Counted from the stretch's first letter, positions 38,529-48,078 are shown. The stretch is 64,000 bases of DNA from an uncultured Paracoccaceae bacterium (GCA_943787785.1 CALSNT010000004.1:52597-116596), one strand, 5' to 3'. Translations and numbers: made by a program. The notes: generated by a model not told the origin, from the letters alone.

Positions 38529-39388
38529 TCGCAGCCGCTGTTTTTTGTTGTCTCGGCCAATGTGCCGGGGCGCAGGACGCGCGTCTGATCGGTCAGTTTA
38601 CCTGGAAAAGCGAGATCGAAGGCCACGGCGGCTATTCGGGTATTGAAGTCTCGGCTGACGGCCAGGGTTTCACCGTGATTTCAGATCGCGGCACCATTGT
38701 TCAGGGTACTTTCAAACGCGTTAACGGTGAGGTCGTCGGCGTCTCGGAGCCGTCGTGGCTCAGGCTCAGCCCCGCAGAAGGAACCGAGCTGCGTCCGTTT
38801 CATCAGGATGCCGAGGGGCTGGCCATCCGCAAAGATGGTCGGATCTTCATTTCGTTCGAGCAGTATCATCGGGTCTGGACCTATTCCGCGCCCGACTCCG
38901 AGGCCGCCTGGTTGCCGCGTCACGGGGATTTTGCCGACATGCAGAACAACTCGTCGCTCGAGGCGTTGGCGGTGGCGTCGGATGGCACGCTTTACACCTT
39001 GCCGGAACGGTCCGGGCGGCTGCGTCGGCCATTTCCGGTTTATCGCTATCGGAATGGCGATTGGGATCAACCTTTCGACCTTCCCCGGCGCGGCGCGTTT
39101 CTGGCGGTGGGGGCGGATATCGGACCGGACGGGCGATTCTATCTGCTAGAGCGCGAATTGCGCAGCCCGTTCGGCCTCGCCAGCAGGGTGCGTAGCTTTG
39201 ATATCGCAGGCGCTGAGCCGGTGGACGAGCGGGAGCATTTCACCAGCCGGGTGCGGGCGCATGACAATCTGGAGGGGCTGGCGGTCTGGCGGGATGATAC
39301 CGGCGCGATCCGGTTGACGATGATTTCCGACAACAATTTCAACTGGTTCCAGAGGACCGAGTTCGTGGAATACGCGCTGGATCAATAG
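38504..39388 (+). CDS. Esterase-like phytase-domain protein
   Basis: A 294-residue exported protein with an esterase-like activity of phytase domain (beta-propeller type). Residues 1-22 act as a signal peptide ([18 protein letters not shown]). Repeated propeller blades include [60 protein letters not shown] and [11 protein letters not shown]. It starts inside mepA's 3' end in another frame, indicating coupling. Substrate not known; phytase activity should not be assumed. Confidence 0.84.
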   Translation: MRNRPAELIAAAVFCCLGQCAGAQDARLIGQFTWKSEIEGHGGYSGIEVSADGQGFTVISDRGTIVQGTFKRVNGEVVGVSEPSWLRLSPAEGTELRPFHQDAEGLAIRKDGRIFISFEQYHRVWTYSAPDSEAAWLPRHGDFADMQNNSSLEALAVASDGTLYTLPERSGRLRRPFPVYRYRNGDWDQPFDLPRRGAFLAVGADIGPDGRFYLLERELRSPFGLASRVRSFDIAGAEPVDEREHFTSRVRAHDNLEGLAVWRDDTGAIRLTMISDNNFNWFQRTEFVEYALDQ

Positions 39389-39482
39389 GGGTTGAACCGC
39401 AGGACCGGCGGCGTTATCAGCGCCTCCGTCCCGCCTCGATACGGGGCCAAGTATCCGCAACCTTGTCAAAACGGAACATCAT

Positions 39483-40103
39483 ATGACCCGTCTACTGCCC
39501 GGCATTCTTGCCATGGCCGCCGTCGTTGTGGCCTCGAATATCCTCGTTCAATTCCTGTTTGGCCAGTGGCTGACCTGGGGGGCGTTTACCTATCCGCTGG
39601 CGTTCCTGGTGACCGACATCACCAACCGAGTTTACGGGGCGTCGGATGCGCGGCGGGTGGTGCTGGCGGGGTTTGTTGTCGGGATCATCTGCTCGTTGAT
39701 CGGCACACAGATTTCGGGCGAATTCGGGCCGTTGGTGACCTGGCGAATCGCGCTGGGCTCGGGTCTGGCGTTCCTGACCGCGCAACTTATCGACGTAAGC
39801 GTTTTCAATGGGTTACGCGGTGGCGTCTGGTGGCGGGCGCCGTTGGTTTCGACTCTGATCGGTTCGATCCTTGATACGGCGATCTTCTTTACGATCGCTT
39901 TCTCGGCCGCGCTGACGTTCATCGAGCCGGGCAATGATGTCAGCTGGGCGGGGGAGGTTTTGCCGATGCTGGGGGTTGGGTCAATGATGCCGTTGTGGGT
40001 CAGCCTGGCGGTGGCGGACTGGGGTGTGAAGCTGGCGCTGGCGCTGGCGGCGCTGATACCGTTCCGCATCATTGTCGGGAAATTGACCGCACGTGTTGCG
40101 TAA
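39483..40103 (+). CDS. yhhQ: Queuosine precursor transporter
   Basis: A 206-residue integral membrane protein of the VUT/YhhQ family that takes up preQ0/preQ1 for queuosine tRNA modification. Conserved signatures are YPLAFLVTDITNRVYG near the N-terminus and DTAIFFTIAFSA mid-protein, with about six hydrophobic helices. The ATG at 39483 is the first good start. No preQ1 riboswitch was recognised in the 94 bases upstream. Confidence 0.89.
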   Translation: MTRLLPGILAMAAVVVASNILVQFLFGQWLTWGAFTYPLAFLVTDITNRVYGASDARRVVLAGFVVGIICSLIGTQISGEFGPLVTWRIALGSGLAFLTAQLIDVSVFNGLRGGVWWRAPLVSTLIGSILDTAIFFTIAFSAALTFIEPGNDVSWAGEVLPMLGVGSMMPLWVSLAVADWGVKLALALAALIPFRIIVGKLTARVA

Positions 40104-40173
40104 AAATCTTTGACAAACGCAACATCTGGGGGCAACGTCGCCTTATCGGTAACAACTGAAAGGAGGTGGTCCA

Positions 40174-40293
40174 GTGTCAAGAGTGACTTTGGAGATTGGT
40201 GTGAGGACAGTCAGAGGGGACCGTTTCGCCGGGGTAGAATCCGGGGATAAACAATCTCTGATTGGGCCCAGCCCTAACTGGCCCATCTTCTGA
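40174..40293 (+). CDS. 39-residue ORF with extended Shine-Dalgarno (or structured small RNA)
   Basis: GTG-started ORF: MSRVTLEIGVRTVRGDRFAG, then VESGDKQSLIGPSPNWPIF. The ribosome site AAAGGAGGTGGTCC (40160-40173) can pair with up to 14 bases of the 16S rRNA 3' end, counting one G-U pair. The coding end overlaps a hairpin TGGGCC/GGCCCA and a strong terminator follows 11 bases after the stop. I do not recognise the peptide. It may be translated or may be a small RNA using this extended element. Confidence 0.45.
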   Translation: MSRVTLEIGVRTVRGDRFAGVESGDKQSLIGPSPNWPIF

Positions 40294-40303
40294 TAAACTC
40301 GAA

Positions 40304-40330
40304 GGGCCGCCGTTATCCGGCGGCCCTTTT
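40304..40330 (+). terminator. Rho-independent terminator
   Basis: GGGCCGCCG (40304-40312), loop TTATC, then CGGCGGCCC (40318-40326) and TTTT. A perfect 9-bp GC stem with a T-run ends the transcript of the 39-residue ORF and perhaps yhhQ, ahead of arfB. Confidence 0.9.
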
Positions 40331-40411
40331 CGTTGGGAAATTCGGGTGTCGGCTTTGCGTCGGGCAAAGCGTCGGCGTAACGTATGGTACGTGTATGGCA
40401 GGTGGGTCGCG

Positions 40412-40833
40412 ATGGTTTTGCGGGTGACGGATCAGATCGGGAGTTGAGGAGTGGGAGCTGGTGGAGCAGTTCGTCCGCGCCAGCGGCCCCGGCGGGCAGA
40501 ACGTCAACAAGGTGAGCACGGCGGTGGAGCTGCGGTTTTGCCGCCGCCGCGTCCCCCAACCTGCCGGACCCGGTCAAGAAGCGGCTGCGGCGGCTGGCGG
40601 GGGCAGAAGTGGACGGAGGCCGGCGAGGTGGTGATCTCTCGTGCAGGACACCCGCAGCCAGGCCCGGAATCGAGAGATCGCTCGGGAGCGGGCTGGCGGA
40701 ACTGGTGCAGCGGGCGACGGTGGTGCCGAAGAAGCGCAGACCGACGCGACCCACGAAGGGGTCGGTGGAACGGCGGCTGAAGGCGAAGAAGGTGCGGGGG
40801 GAGGTTAAGAGCCTGAGGGGGCGGGTGGAATGA
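40412..40833 (+). pseudogene. arfB: ArfB ribosome-rescue hydrolase, five single-base insertions
   Basis: ArfB (YaeJ) is a GGQ-type peptidyl-tRNA hydrolase that frees stalled ribosomes. The GGQ motif is clear in RASGPGGQNVNKVSTAVELR, and the basic C-terminal tail is VVPKKRRPTRPTKGSVERRL onward. The coding sequence is spread over frames, but removing five extra single bases restores a continuous 138-residue protein of normal length. The extra bases lie near 40443, in the TTTT at about 40537, in the GGGGG at about 40600, near 40638 and in the GGG at about 40690. No stop-creating substitution is seen. This suggests read error more than decay. Confidence 0.75.
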
Positions 40834-40912
40834 ACCTATTTTTATTTAGCGTTGTGCTGAAACCACTCAGAGATTATCATTCACTGGAATTTATTAACTG
40901 CAAAGCTCAGCC

Positions 40913-41724
40913 ATGATTTCCGATAGAACTCGTTCTGTTGAGGTCAGCTTACAGAATTTCAAGGCATTCTTGAACTTCAGAATCCAACTCAAGAAGCTCA
41001 ATATCATCGTTGGACCCAATAATGCCGGGAAATCAACGATCCTAACAGCATTTCGCATTCTGGAACCCGCAATAAGGCGCGCATCCGCGAAACGCGCGGA
41101 GTTGGTCCAGGGGCCGAATGGCCATGATTTTGGCCATAGAGTTTCTCTTGCAGGCCTCTCAGTGGCCGATGAAAAATATATTCCATAACTATAATGATAC
41201 CGATCCCGCCGTTGTCACGTTCACACTATCGAATAAGAATAAGCTGATACTGTTCTTTGGGCGAGCCGGGATCCTGTGTGATGATTCCTGAGACGGCAAA
41301 TGGGCCTGGCGTGCAATACACCAAAACTTTTTCGGCGACATTTTGATTGTTCAATCGGATTTGTCCCGATACTTGGGCCAGTTGAACACAAAGAAATCCG
41401 ATATGAACAGGAAGCCGCAAGGTTGGCGTTGAATAGCTATGGGGCAGCTAGAAACTTCCGGAATATTTGGTATCACTTTCCCGATATGTTCAATGAATTT
41501 CATAGCCTTGTTCAGAGTACGTGGCCAGGATATGGATATAGAATTTCCAGAATTGGAGGTAGTCGACGGGAAGCCAAGGCTGTTCATGTATTGCCCAGAA
41601 CAGCGACTTCCCCGAGAACTATTTTTGGGCTGGTTTTGGATTCCAAGTCTGGTGCCAGATGTTAACCTATATTGTATTCTCCGAGAAAGCATCAATATTC
41701 CTAATCGACGAACCAGACATCTAC
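40913..41724 (+). pseudogene. OLD-type ATPase/nuclease, 5' part, cut by IS1380
   Basis: N-terminal ATPase half of an OLD-family protein. FKAFLNFRIQLKKLNIIVGP then NNAGKST is Walker A; the Walker B region FLIDEPDIY is the last sequence before the insertion. Five +1 lesions break the frame: in the A5 run near 41170, near 41271, in the TTTT at about 41343, near 41532 and in the T5 run near 41627. After removing them 812 bases become exactly 269 codons. The DNA is AT-rich compared with its surroundings, suggesting horizontal transfer. OLD nucleases often act in phage defence. The 3' half resumes at 43401. Confidence 0.8.
41721..41724. repeat. Target-site duplication, left copy (CTAC)
   Basis: CTAC here and at 43397-43400 flank the IS element directly. 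Keeping one copy rejoins the OLD gene as EPDIY-LHSDLQ with no gap, which confirms the boundaries. Confidence 0.85.
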
Positions 41725-43396
41725 CCCGACATTCCCCATGTGACCTGCCGTTGGACTGCATGCTGGCCTGATCTCGCTCACGGATCAAGGGTTTTGTAGC
41801 TGTTGGAAGGTTCCTCTGCGCTGTGACCGTCCAAAGCTGGCGCATCGCGCCTTGAGGGTGGGGCATTGGCGTCTGATTGTGCCGTTCTTCAGCGCGGGGG
41901 ACAGACCTGCCGAGCCGCTTTCGTTCTGTTTGGGTCGGGATCGCGGTCACGCGCATGACGGTGGCGCTCGCAGTCGGCGGATGGCAGCAAGGATGGCGCG
42001 CACCATCGGGCCTGTGACGGCCACCTCGGCGAGTTGGAAGGTGATGGCGCGGGCGTGGCGCACGACGCGGGCGCCGATCTTGATCAGCTTCAGCTGCAGG
42101 CTGGTCAACGACCAGTCCACCATGGCCTCGGGCAACTCAATGCAGCGTAAGAAGGTCGCCAGATTGTAGGCCAGTGCGTGCAGTTGCAGGCGGACCTCGT
42201 TGTCGCGGAACTTCTTGCATGACAGCCGTGTCCAGCGGAAGGCGTATTTTCCCTCCTTGATGTGCTGTTCGGCGGTGCCGCGTCGATTGTAGAAGCGGGT
42301 GACCTCGTCCGGCTCCATTGGCAGGTTGGTGACGATGAAGCCCACGCGGGGGAACAACTCGCCCGGATGCCATTCGATCTTGGCGACCACACGGCGCGGC
42401 TTATCCCAGGACGCCGCCTGATACTCAAAGTCCTCGAAAAGCCGTTTGACCTTGGTGAGGGAGGGCCGTCCCACGGGCCGTGTCACCCGCTGCGCTATCT
42501 TCTCGCGCAGGACGTTGTTGGCGGGCAGACGGATGGCGTAGAAAAACTTGGCTTCTTCCAGCCGCTCATAGATAGCCGGGATCGCGTAGGCCGCATCAGC
42601 CCGGAAGAACCGGCCGCCAAGGTCGCGCGCCGCGTAGCGGGCGATGACGGGGTCGAGAACGTCCCGCCAGCCATCCGCGCTGTGGACATTGCCATGACGC
42701 AGGGCGCAGCGTTCCAGCATGCCGAACTGGTTGAACAGAAAGTTCGGGTGGTAGCATGTGCAGTCGAAGTGCCCGTTCCATGCGGCACCTTCCTGATCGC
42801 CATGGGTAGGGCTCACGGAACTGTCCATGTCCAGCACGACATACTTCAGGCCATTGCGATCATGAAACCGGTCGATCCATTGCCCGTTCAGGTCGGACAG
42901 CGCATCCCGGTTCTCGGCCAAGGCCAGCGTCACCGTCTCGAACCGCCCTATCTGGGAAGCTGAGGCAGCTTGTGCATCAACAGCCCGGCCGCCCACGACC
43001 TGGCGCATGACCGGATCGAGGGCCAAGCGGTCGGCGTCGTTGACGTCCTCGTATCCGGCAACACGACCAAACACCGATTGCCGGAACAGCCCATCAAGCC
43101 GGTGGATCGTGTTCTTGCCGCGCCGGGTGTCGCATAATGCTGCTGCCGCCAGATCGGACAACCCGAGCGCGTCATCAAGCTCGCGCATCACGAGCAGGCC
43201 ACCGTCGGAACTGAGCTGCGTGCCGCGAAATTCCATCCGTACGCGAGAGTCGAAATCGACCCGATCTGCCCGAGCAAAGCCCGCACCCTCTGGGTGATCC
43301 ATGAAACAAGCCCCGAACAGCCATCAACACCATGATTTATATTCGAAATTTCGTGTTCAAGACAGCGAAATCAGCGGATTACTTGGGGAATGTGGG
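41725..43396 (-). mobile_element. IS1380-family insertion sequence
   Basis: A 1672-bp element holding one transposase gene on the minus strand. Terminal inverted repeats are CCCGACATTCCCCA (left, from 41725) and CCCACATTCCCCA (right end, reverse complement), differing by one extra G. It is flanked by the 4-bp direct repeat CTAC. Size, ends and transposase agree with the IS1380 family. It appears intact and possibly active. Confidence 0.92.
41947..43302 (-). CDS. IS1380-family transposase
   Basis: A 451-residue DDE transposase. Catalytic segments are VVLDMDSSVSPTHGDQEG (first Asp), FRADAAYAIP (second Asp) and YNRRGTAEQHIKEGKYAF (Glu, Y-(2)-R-(3)-E-(6)-K type). N-terminal FDSRVRMEFRGTQLSSDGGL is typical of the family. 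The frame is uninterrupted from the start at 43302, unlike the surrounding host gene. Confidence 0.95.
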   Translation of the reverse strand: MDHPEGAGFARADRVDFDSRVRMEFRGTQLSSDGGLLVMRELDDALGLSDLAAAALCDTRRGKNTIHRLDGLFRQSVFGRVAGYEDVNDADRLALDPVMRQVVGGRAVDAQAASASQIGRFETVTLALAENRDALSDLNGQWIDRFHDRNGLKYVVLDMDSSVSPTHGDQEGAAWNGHFDCTCYHPNFLFNQFGMLERCALRHGNVHSADGWRDVLDPVIARYAARDLGGRFFRADAAYAIPAIYERLEEAKFFYAIRLPANNVLREKIAQRVTRPVGRPSLTKVKRLFEDFEYQAASWDKPRRVVAKIEWHPGELFPRVGFIVTNLPMEPDEVTRFYNRRGTAEQHIKEGKYAFRWTRLSCKKFRDNEVRLQLHALAYNLATFLRCIELPEAMVDWSLTSLQLKLIKIGARVVRHARAITFQLAEVAVTGPMVRAILAAIRRLRAPPSCA

Positions 43397-43400
43397 CTAC
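43397..43400. repeat. Target-site duplication, right copy (CTAC)
   Basis: Direct repeat partner of 41721-41724, immediately outside the right inverted repeat of the IS1380-family element. Confidence 0.85.
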
Positions 43401-44367
43401 CTGCACTCAGACCTTCAAAGACAGTTGTTGAGTATCTTGCGGGAGATGGATTCCGATGTCCTGATCGCCCACACACTCGACCGAGATCTTATCAGAAGCG
43501 GAATTCGAAGAGATTGTCGTCGTTGATAAAAAGAAAAAACGTGCGGCAAGAGTAAAAGATGCGAGTCAGCTTTCCACGGTGTTTTCCGCTTTAGGTTCAA
43601 ACTTGAACCCTATTCTCACCCAAATATCCAAAACTGGGAAAGCTGTATTCCTTGAGGGCAACGATTACCAAATTTTGGGGCGGTTGGCTGTACTAGCTGG
43701 ATATCCGGACGTTGGACGACGAAGCAAGTTCGCAATCATTCCTGTGAACGGATTCAATCCACAGAAAGTAAAACACCTTGTGGAAGGGTTCGAAACCGCA
43801 TTGGGCTTTCGTCCAGAATCGGCCTGCATTCTTGATCGCGACTATCGCTCTGACGAAGAGTGCAGCGCCATAGAGAATGATCTTTCAACAGTGTGTTCGA
43901 TTTCGCATATTTTGCAAAGAAAAGAAGTCGAGAATTATCTGCTTGTGCCTTCTGCTATTGATGTTGCCGCAACTCGCAGAATAACGGAAAAGATCAAACG
44001 TGGAGGCGTGGATTGCAAATATAGTTGCAACGCGGCGGAAATCTTGGATGAATTTTCGGATGACATGAAGCACTATGTGTCTGCACAGTACTCTGAGATG
44101 CGGCGCATTTTCGAAAGGTCCTCTGAAGGCGCTGTTCATGGTTCGACGCTGACCGAAGACGAGCTAAGACGTATTGACCAGCAATGGGACCAACGCAGGT
44201 TCTTTATGATTCCGGGAAAGCAGGCGATTTCGCGAATTAATTCAGTACTGCGAGAATCCGATGGAATTAATGTTACTCCTTTGGGCATCGTAAGTTGCCT
44301 TTCCAGAACCGACATTCCGGACGAGTTATTGGAATTATTCTCTTCACTAAGAAAGTTTGTTACCTAA
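43401..44367 (+). pseudogene. OLD-type nuclease, 3' part with TOPRIM domain
   Basis: Continuation of the gene at 40913: LHSDLQRQLLSILREMDSDV, then (after one extra C at 43468-43470) ATHSTEILSEAEFEEIVVVD, SALGSNLNPILTQISK, and a TOPRIM domain with FLEGNDYQILGRL (Glu) and CILDRDYRSDEE (DxD). Corrected length here is 322 codons including the stop, so the whole protein would be 590 residues. No GajB-type or other partner gene is adjacent. Interrupted by the IS, so presumed inactive. Confidence 0.8.
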
Positions 44368-45654
44368 ACCACAACCTCCACCCCAACCTGCTCGCCCACC
44401 CCGAACACCCGCTTGTACCGGGCGATCTCCGCCTCCGGCCCCATGGCCTTGTTCGGATTGTCGCTCAGCTTGACGGTCGCCCGGCCGTCCGCCTCGACCG
44501 CCTTGCACACCAGGCTGAAGGGGGCGAGGGCGTCGCCGTCTGTCAGCCCCCGGAAATCGTTGGTCAGCAGGGTGCCCCAGCCGAAGCTGACGCGGACCCG
44601 GCCGGCGAATTGGCGGTGCAGGTCGATGATCTTATCGACGTCCAGCCCGTCGGAGAAGATCACCAGCTTTTCGGCCGGGTCCTCGCCGCGCTCTTTCCAC
44701 CAGTTGATCGCCACCTCGGCCCCGGTCGCCGGGTCGCCTGAGTCGATCCGGATCCCGGTCCACCCCGCCAGCCAGTCGGGGGCGTCCTCCAGAAACCCCC
44801 TTGGTGCCATAGGTGTCGGGCAGGATGATGCGCAGGTTGCCGTCGTGTTCTTCGTGCCAGTCGGCCAGAACCTCGTAAGGCGCGGCTTTCAGGTCGGCAT
44901 CACTATCGGCGAGGGCAGCATAGACCATGGGCAGTTCGTGGGCGTTGGTGCCGATCGCCTCCAACTCCCGCCCCATGGCGATCTTGCAGTTGGAGGTGCC
45001 GACGAAGGCGTCGCCCAACCCCTCGCGCATGGCCTGCACGCACCAGTCCTGCCACAGGAAGGAATGGCGGCGGCGGGTGCCGAAATCGGCGATGCGGAGG
45101 TCGGGGACGGTGCGCAGGCTTTCGACCTTTTCCCAGAGTTTGGTCATGGCGCGGGCGTAGAGGACTTGCAGTTCGAATTTGCCCAAGGTGCCGAGGACGG
45201 CGCGCGAGCGGAGCTCCATGATGATCGCGAGGGCGGGGATTTCCCACATCATCACCTCGGGCCAGCTGCCTTCGAAGGTGAGTTCGTATTGATCGCCAAC
45301 CCGTTCCAGGTGGTAGGGGGGCAGGCGCAGGGTTTCGAACCACTCCATGAACTCGGGCGAGAACATCTGGCGTTTGCCGTAGAAGGTGTTGCCGCGCAGC
45401 CAGGTGGATTCGCCGCGGGAGAGCGAGAGGGTGCGCACGTGATCGAGTTGTTCTCGCAGTTCGCCTTCGTCCACCAGATCGGCCAGCGGCAGGGTCTTGG
45501 TGCGGTTGATGAGCGAGAATGTGACACGGACGTCCGGCTTGTTGCGGAACACCGACTGGCACATCAGCAGTTTGTAAAAATCGGTGTCGATCAGGGACCG
45601 GACGATCGGGTCGATCTTCCACTTGTGGTTCCAGACGCGGGTGGCGATGTCCAT
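44364..45654 (-). pseudogene. pncB: Nicotinate phosphoribosyltransferase, frame broken by +1 in C5
   Basis: NAPRTase converts nicotinate and PRPP to nicotinate mononucleotide in NAD salvage. N-terminal [18 protein letters not shown], the middle [16 protein letters not shown] and [11 protein letters not shown], and the C-terminal [19 protein letters not shown] and [12 protein letters not shown] are all present. The frame breaks after [10 protein letters not shown]; dropping one C from the run at 44806-44810 (GGGGG on the coding strand) joins it to [11 protein letters not shown] and gives 429 residues, the expected length. Everything else is conserved, so error is more likely than loss. Next to pncA, which supplies nicotinate. 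Confidence 0.9.
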
Positions 45655-45720
45655 TTAGCGCGCTCCGTTGGGGCGCGTTTGTTAGAACAAGCGGGGCGGG
45701 GGTTGTCCAGCGGGGCGCGA

Positions 45721-46326
45721 TCAGGCCAGTGTCACTCCGGCGGCGCGCATCCCGTCGCGGGCGGCGGTCAGCGATCCGTCGAGGTCAATGGCGCGGCAGA
45801 GGTCCTGGCGGACGGTGACCGAGAAGTCCAGGCGGGCGGCGTCGACGGCCGAGAAGTTGACGCAGAAATCGGTGGCCAGCCCGACCAGGGTAAGGTCAGT
45901 GACACCCCTTGTGCGCAGGTAGCCCTCTAGCCCAGTGGGGGTTGAGTGGTCGTTTTCAAAGAAGGCGGAATAGCTGTCGATCTGAGGTCGGAAGCCTTTG
46001 CGGATGATCAGGTCGGCTGCGTCGGTGTTCAGCCCGGCGTGGAAGGCGGCACCGTCTGAGCCGATGATGCAGTGGTCGGGCCACAGGACCTGGGGGCCGT
46101 AGGGCATTTCGGTGACGTTGAAAGGGTCTTGCCCCGGGTGGCTGCTGGCAAAGCTGGAATGGCCCGCCGGGTGCCAGTCTTGCGTAAATACGCGGACCGG
46201 GAAGTCTGCGAGCAGGGCGTTGACAGGGGCGACGATGGAGTCTCCGTCTGCTACGGCGAGCGCTCCGCCGGGGCAGAAGTCGTTTTGGATATCGATGACA
46301 ATGATGGCGGAGGTGTCAGGGTGCAT
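45721..46326 (-). CDS. pncA: Nicotinamidase
   Basis: A 201-residue isochorismatase-fold amidase making nicotinate from nicotinamide. IVIDIQNDFCPGGALAV carries the catalytic Asp; metal-binding DWHPAGHSSFAS (Asp, His, His) is present; the catalytic Lys is in IIRKGFRPQ and the nucleophile Cys in VGLATDFCVNFSA. It lies 66 bases upstream of pncB on the same strand, forming an NAD-salvage pair. Confidence 0.93.
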   Translation of the reverse strand: MHPDTSAIIVIDIQNDFCPGGALAVADGDSIVAPVNALLADFPVRVFTQDWHPAGHSSFASSHPGQDPFNVTEMPYGPQVLWPDHCIIGSDGAAFHAGLNTDAADLIIRKGFRPQIDSYSAFFENDHSTPTGLEGYLRTRGVTDLTLVGLATDFCVNFSAVDAARLDFSVTVRQDLCRAIDLDGSLTAARDGMRAAGVTLA

Positions 46327-46548
46327 CGGGTCGGCCTTTTTTGGCGTATGATTTCCATTGGCTAGGCGCGGACGCGTAGGCCGTCAAGTTTGGCACGATA
46401 TCGCTCTCCACGACACGCGGCGTTAATGGCTTGAAGCAGAAATTGGTGTTATCTGGGTGCAAGCCCGGCGGCTTCGCCTTGTTCCGGGCGACGGTTGCGC
46501 GCTTGACTAGCATCGGCTCCAGACCAACTGCGCCCAAGCACTCAGCCG

Positions 46549-47367
46549 TCAGGTCACCTCTTGGGCATCCCGCTGCGCAATCCAATCGTGATCCGGGTGG
46601 TTGGCAAAGCGCCATTTTCGCAAGGGGCCGGCCATCACGTTTAGATAGTACATCTCGTATCCATAGGGCGCGGCGCACGGGTGGTGGCCGCGCGGGACCA
46701 ACACGACATCGTGGTTGGCCACGGCCATGGTCTCGTCGAGCGATCCATCCTCGGTAAACACCCGCTGCACACCGAAGCCCTGTTCCGGGTTCAGCCGGTG
46801 ATAGTAGGTCTCCTCCAGATAGGTCATGTCGGGGAAATTGTCTTCATCGTGCCGGTGCGGTGGGTAGGAGGACCAGTGCCCTGACGGTGTGAACACTTCG
46901 GTGACCAAAAGGCTGTCGGCAACGTCTCGGTTTTCCATGGCGATGTTATGGATGTAGCGGGTGTTGGTGCCCTTGCCACGTTCCTCCAACGATATTCCGG
47001 CGGGGCCGATGACCTGCGCCTCGTGCCCGGAATGACCGGGGGCCGAACAGACGGCCAGCGTGCAGGCGGTGGTCGCGGTGGCAGACCACTCGGACCCGTT
47101 CGGAATGTAGACGGCGTGGGGTGGGGTACGCTCAAACACGTCGAGGCGGTCGCCAAGGATGCCAAACTGCTGCCCCGCGCCGCTGACTGTTGCGTGACCT
47201 TCGACGAGGACAAGAATGACCTCGGTATCGTCGGTGGTGCTCGTAACCAGGTCACCCGGAGACAGGCGGTGAAGCGCGAAGCCGACATAGGACCAACCGG
47301 CGGAGTCTGGGGTGATGTCGTGGACCAAGCCGGCAGAGGCCACAGGTTTGCGTAGAAGGGTGGGCAT
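46549..47367 (-). CDS. iolB: 5-deoxy-glucuronate isomerase (IolB paralogue 2)
   Basis: A 272-residue IolB with the usual length and motifs: YPPHRHDEDNFPDMTYLEET (His, His, Glu metal ligands), GFGVQRVFTEDG, and PRGHHPCAAPYGYEMYYLNV. It looks closer to characterised IolB than the copy at 3636-4478. It stands alone next to pncA, with no other inositol gene, and just downstream of an IS5 remnant on the same strand. It may be a relic or relocated copy of the standard inositol pathway. Confidence 0.9.
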   Translation of the reverse strand: MPTLLRKPVASAGLVHDITPDSAGWSYVGFALHRLSPGDLVTSTTDDTEVILVLVEGHATVSGAGQQFGILGDRLDVFERTPPHAVYIPNGSEWSATATTACTLAVCSAPGHSGHEAQVIGPAGISLEERGKGTNTRYIHNIAMENRDVADSLLVTEVFTPSGHWSSYPPHRHDEDNFPDMTYLEETYYHRLNPEQGFGVQRVFTEDGSLDETMAVANHDVVLVPRGHHPCAAPYGYEMYYLNVMAGPLRKWRFANHPDHDWIAQRDAQEVT

Positions 47368-47453
47368 TGGGGGTGTCCGAAGATTACTGGATTTACACAG
47401 ACTATAACGGAAGGCTGAAGCAAACGCACCCGACGTCGGTATTGTGTCTCAAT

Positions 47454-47687
47454 TTGGCGTTCTTCCAGATGAGTACTGACGTCGAGGTTGGTTTCGTCGC
47501 CCAAACCTGGTTGCGCCAGTGCCTGGAAGATGCGGGCAAACACGCCTAGGTGGGACCAACTGACGACCCGATTGTTAAGTGTTCTGTGCGTTCCATACTC
47601 GGGCGGCGCACCCCGCCCGCGCGGCCTGGGAAACAAATGCTGGATGCCTTTCAGGTGCTGTAGGTCGAGCCGGAATAGGTGCGACAT
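47454..47687 (-). pseudogene. IS5-family transposase remnant (internally deleted N-terminus)
   Basis: The minus strand reads MSHLFRLDLQHLKGIQHLFP RPRG, typical of the start of IS5-type OrfA, then skips about 25 residues to APPEYGTHRTLNNRVVSWSH LGVFARIFQALAQPG and a degraded DVSTHLEERQ where the catalytic Asp region (MIDATHLKAH) should be. The catalytic domain beyond is missing. It is a dead fragment at the left edge of the ligase/ABC island. The rest of 47368-48078 shows no gene. Confidence 0.72.
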
Positions 47688-48078
47688 AGATAGTCCGCCT
47701 GCCGCGCTTGAATCATGATGGCATCGCAGATGGAGTCTATAGAGCAACGTTCGAAGGTCGCTCCAAACCGGTCATCCGACAAAAAGCCTCAGATAACGGC
47801 TGAGAGCCCAAACCAACCAAGTTGCTGCGGCATGACGAATGTCGGCTAATTCCTACTTCAGATCAAGGAACACCTTGCAGCTAAAGTCCGAATCGAGCCC
47901 TTATAAATCTTGTCGACACGCAACGAATCCACACTTTCACGCTATTGGGTAGATCTTGCCACCTAACACAGAGTGAGGTTTTCCCAGGTTAATTTGCGGA
48001 CACCGCATGCTTCCAGTGGCCGGTTTTCTGAATTTGTGTCTGCTTTACTGTAAGGCGTTTCCTGATAAAGAACTGCGC

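Noticed and set aside
39389..39482. preQ1 riboswitch upstream of yhhQ
   Set aside because: No aptamer-like hairpin and A-rich tail were found.
44413..45930. 505-codon plus-strand ORF
   Set aside because: Lies antisense over pncB and part of pncA; composition is a GC-rich shadow of those genes with no domain sense.
46316..46678. 120-codon minus-strand ORF and an overlapping plus-strand ORF from 46431
   Set aside because: Both overlap pncA or iolB ends, have no family features and no good ribosome site; 46327-46548 is treated as non-coding.
47367..47549. 60-codon plus-strand ORF
   Set aside because: Lies antisense to the IS5-type transposase remnant.
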